A stretch of 64,000 bases of DNA. Origin: Haloprofundus marisrubri. GTDB taxonomy: Archaea > Halobacteriota > Halobacteria > Halobacteriales > Haloferacaceae. The notes below the pieces were generated by a model that was not told the origin of the DNA, did not search any database, and was given only the letters and a program-made list of their open reading frames with translations. This document shows positions 63,092 to 64,000 of this stretch, one piece after another. Made by a program: the position numbers and the translations under genes. Location of the stretch: assembly GCF_001469955.1 (NCBI RefSeq), contig NZ_LOPU01000029.1:62001-126000 (forward strand), in the 5' to 3' direction. Each line of letters begins with the position of its first letter. Within the stretch, counting starts at the first letter, position 1.

Positions 63092-63532
63092 TCAGGCAGT
63101 CGGGTCGGTCCCGTCCCGTTCCCGGCCACGTTTTCGCAGCAACGACTCTCCTCCGGCGAGCAGCAGATACACCAGAACGTACAGCGGCGCGGGGACGAAC
63201 ACGAACGTGAAACCCGGCGAGTCGCCCTGTCCGCTTCCGACGGGTGGAAACTCGACCAGCACGTGCCAGAACAGGAGCATCAGACTCATGAACGCGACCG
63301 GACTCCGGTAGCGATAGCGGTACCACAGCGCGACGGGAAGACCCACAGACCCGAACGCGAACACCGTCAAGATTCCACCGGACTGCCAGAGGGGGCCACT
63401 GATGCTGACGTTCGACGAGAGGACGCTGTAGCCGACGACGACGGCCGTGTAGACGATGCTGACGACGGCGGTAACGCCGAACGTGCGCGTCCAGTTCGGA
63501 CGCGTGTCAGCTGAGGTGGGGGGTTCGCTCAC
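63092..63532 (-). CDS. Small membrane protein, four helices
   Basis: 146 residues. Helices at about 16-38, 48-67, 76-92 and 106-127, with 'SNVSISGPLWQSGG' and 'VEFPPVGSGQGDSPG' as exposed loops; basic tail 'LLRKRGRERDG'. No family recognised. It converges with the ModE-like gene, 31 bases apart. Confidence 0.7.
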   Translation of the reverse strand: MSEPPTSADTRPNWTRTFGVTAVVSIVYTAVVVGYSVLSSNVSISGPLWQSGGILTVFAFGSVGLPVALWYRYRYRSPVAFMSLMLLFWHVLVEFPPVGSGQGDSPGFTFVFVPAPLYVLVYLLLAGGESLLRKRGRERDGTDPTA

Positions 63533-63638
63533 AGAGCTGTCGACAGACTGTCGTGTAATAACTCTACGGACGGTGGTGCGGGCGTTCGGTCGCTGTGAGA
63601 TACCGACAGCCGTGGGCCTCGACGACTGCGTTCCCCGA

Positions 63639-64000
63639 CTACAGTTCCGCGACGAGCGTTTCCAACTCTTCTCGCGTCTCGTCGTCGACGGGGCGGTGCG
63701 GTGCTCGTGCGTAGCCGGCGGGTGCGCCGCGGGCGCGCATCGCCGCTTTCAGTCCGGGGACGCCGTGGACCGACGTCACCGCGCGGTTCAACTCCACGAG
63801 ACTGGCGTTCAGTTCGCGCGCACCCTCCGTGTCGCCCTCGCGGTGGCGTTCGTATATCTCCGCGCAGGCTTCGGGGGCGACGTTGGCCAGCCCCAAGATA
63901 CCGCCGTCGGCACCGGCGTCGAGGGCGTGGGCGGCGACGCTGCCTGCGCCGACGAAGAAGTCGAACTCGTCGCCGGCGAGGCGTCGGGTGCGGCCGAACG
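63639..64000 (-). CDS. Dihydrodipicolinate synthase/aldolase (DapA) family, C-terminal part
   Basis: Open from the right window edge to a stop at 63639; about 120 residues visible. 'DEFDFFVGAGSVAAHALDAGADGGILGLANVAPEACAEIYERHREGDTEGARELNASLVELNRAV' matches the second half of DapA-type class I aldolases, whose Schiff-base lysine lies upstream beyond the window. 'GLKAAMRARGAPAGYARAPHRPVDDETREELETLVAEL' is the usual helical end. Substrate (dihydrodipicolinate, keto-deoxy sugar acid or other) cannot be told. Confidence 0.88.
   Translation of the reverse strand, partial: FGRTRRLAGDEFDFFVGAGSVAAHALDAGADGGILGLANVAPEACAEIYERHREGDTEGARELNASLVELNRAVTSVHGVPGLKAAMRARGAPAGYARAPHRPVDDETREELETLVAEL

Overview
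The window is a chromosomal segment of a haloarchaeon (class Halobacteria). The evidence is high-GC DNA, acidic proteins, leaderless genes with a TATA-like element about 25-30 bases before the start codon, and archaeal information-processing genes: eIF1/SUI1, eIF2 gamma, RNA polymerase E', Spt4, S24e and a fused Kae1-Bud32. It cannot be placed to genus from sequence reading alone. Genes are tightly packed on both strands. I see no rRNA, tRNA, CRISPR array, insertion sequence or prophage gene.

Layout. 1-3.3 kb: small unrelated genes (partial DUF5809-like protein, secreted proteins, NUDIX hydrolase, rhodanese, SUI1). 3.4-7.7 kb: a minus-strand operon moxR / DUF58 / transglutaminase-DUF4129. 8-12.4 kb: mutS-mutL on the plus strand. 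12.4-17.6 kb: a second minus-strand operon (DUF4129, DUF7269-like, DUF58, large membrane protein). The genes of both minus-strand operons are joined by 4-bp ATGA overlaps. 17.7-24.7 kb: M48 protease, F420-dependent reductase, a lipoprotein, an aminotransferase, cofE, an odd phosphoesterase and a NUDIX/eIF2B-like fusion. 24.8-35.7 kb: scramblase-like protein, three DUF5518 membrane proteins, 2-hydroxyacid dehydrogenase, EngB, 5-formyl-THF cyclo-ligase, DUF389 protein, SIMPL lipoprotein, a repeat-rich gap, NOG1-like GTPase, Tsr3. 35.7-49.8 kb: serS, two MBL-fold hydrolases, long-chain acyl-CoA synthetase, Na+/H+ antiporter, cyclase, aldehyde ferredoxin oxidoreductase, a tandem pair of Tat-exported proteins, thiolase, and an AAA ATPase coupled to an MBL hydrolase. 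49.9-56.7 kb: a probable nuclease, then the archaeal information cluster eIF2 gamma / PIN / rpoE' / spt4 / dephospho-CoA kinase / S24e / kae1-bud32. 56.9-64 kb: RdgB, a hairpin array, a PIN-like gene with a tiny leader gene, MOT1-type transporter, tungstate ABC transporter tupABC, ModE-TOBE regulator and a partial DapA-family aldolase.

Functional links. The tungstate importer, MOT1-type transporter and ModE-TOBE protein form a tungstate/molybdate uptake and sensing unit, and a tungsten enzyme (aldehyde ferredoxin oxidoreductase) lies 15 kb upstream. Mer-like reductase and CofE both belong to F420 biology. The two DUF58 operons share domain types and probably make one cell-surface machine driven by the MoxR ATPase, which the mutS-mutL pair now separates.

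The least explained items are: four consecutive hairpins with 11-base loops after rdgB; the split MoxR/DUF58/DUF4129 locus; a phosphoesterase-fold protein that has lost most metal ligands; a possible Cys-cluster nuclease; and the lack of an S27ae gene between S24e and kae1.
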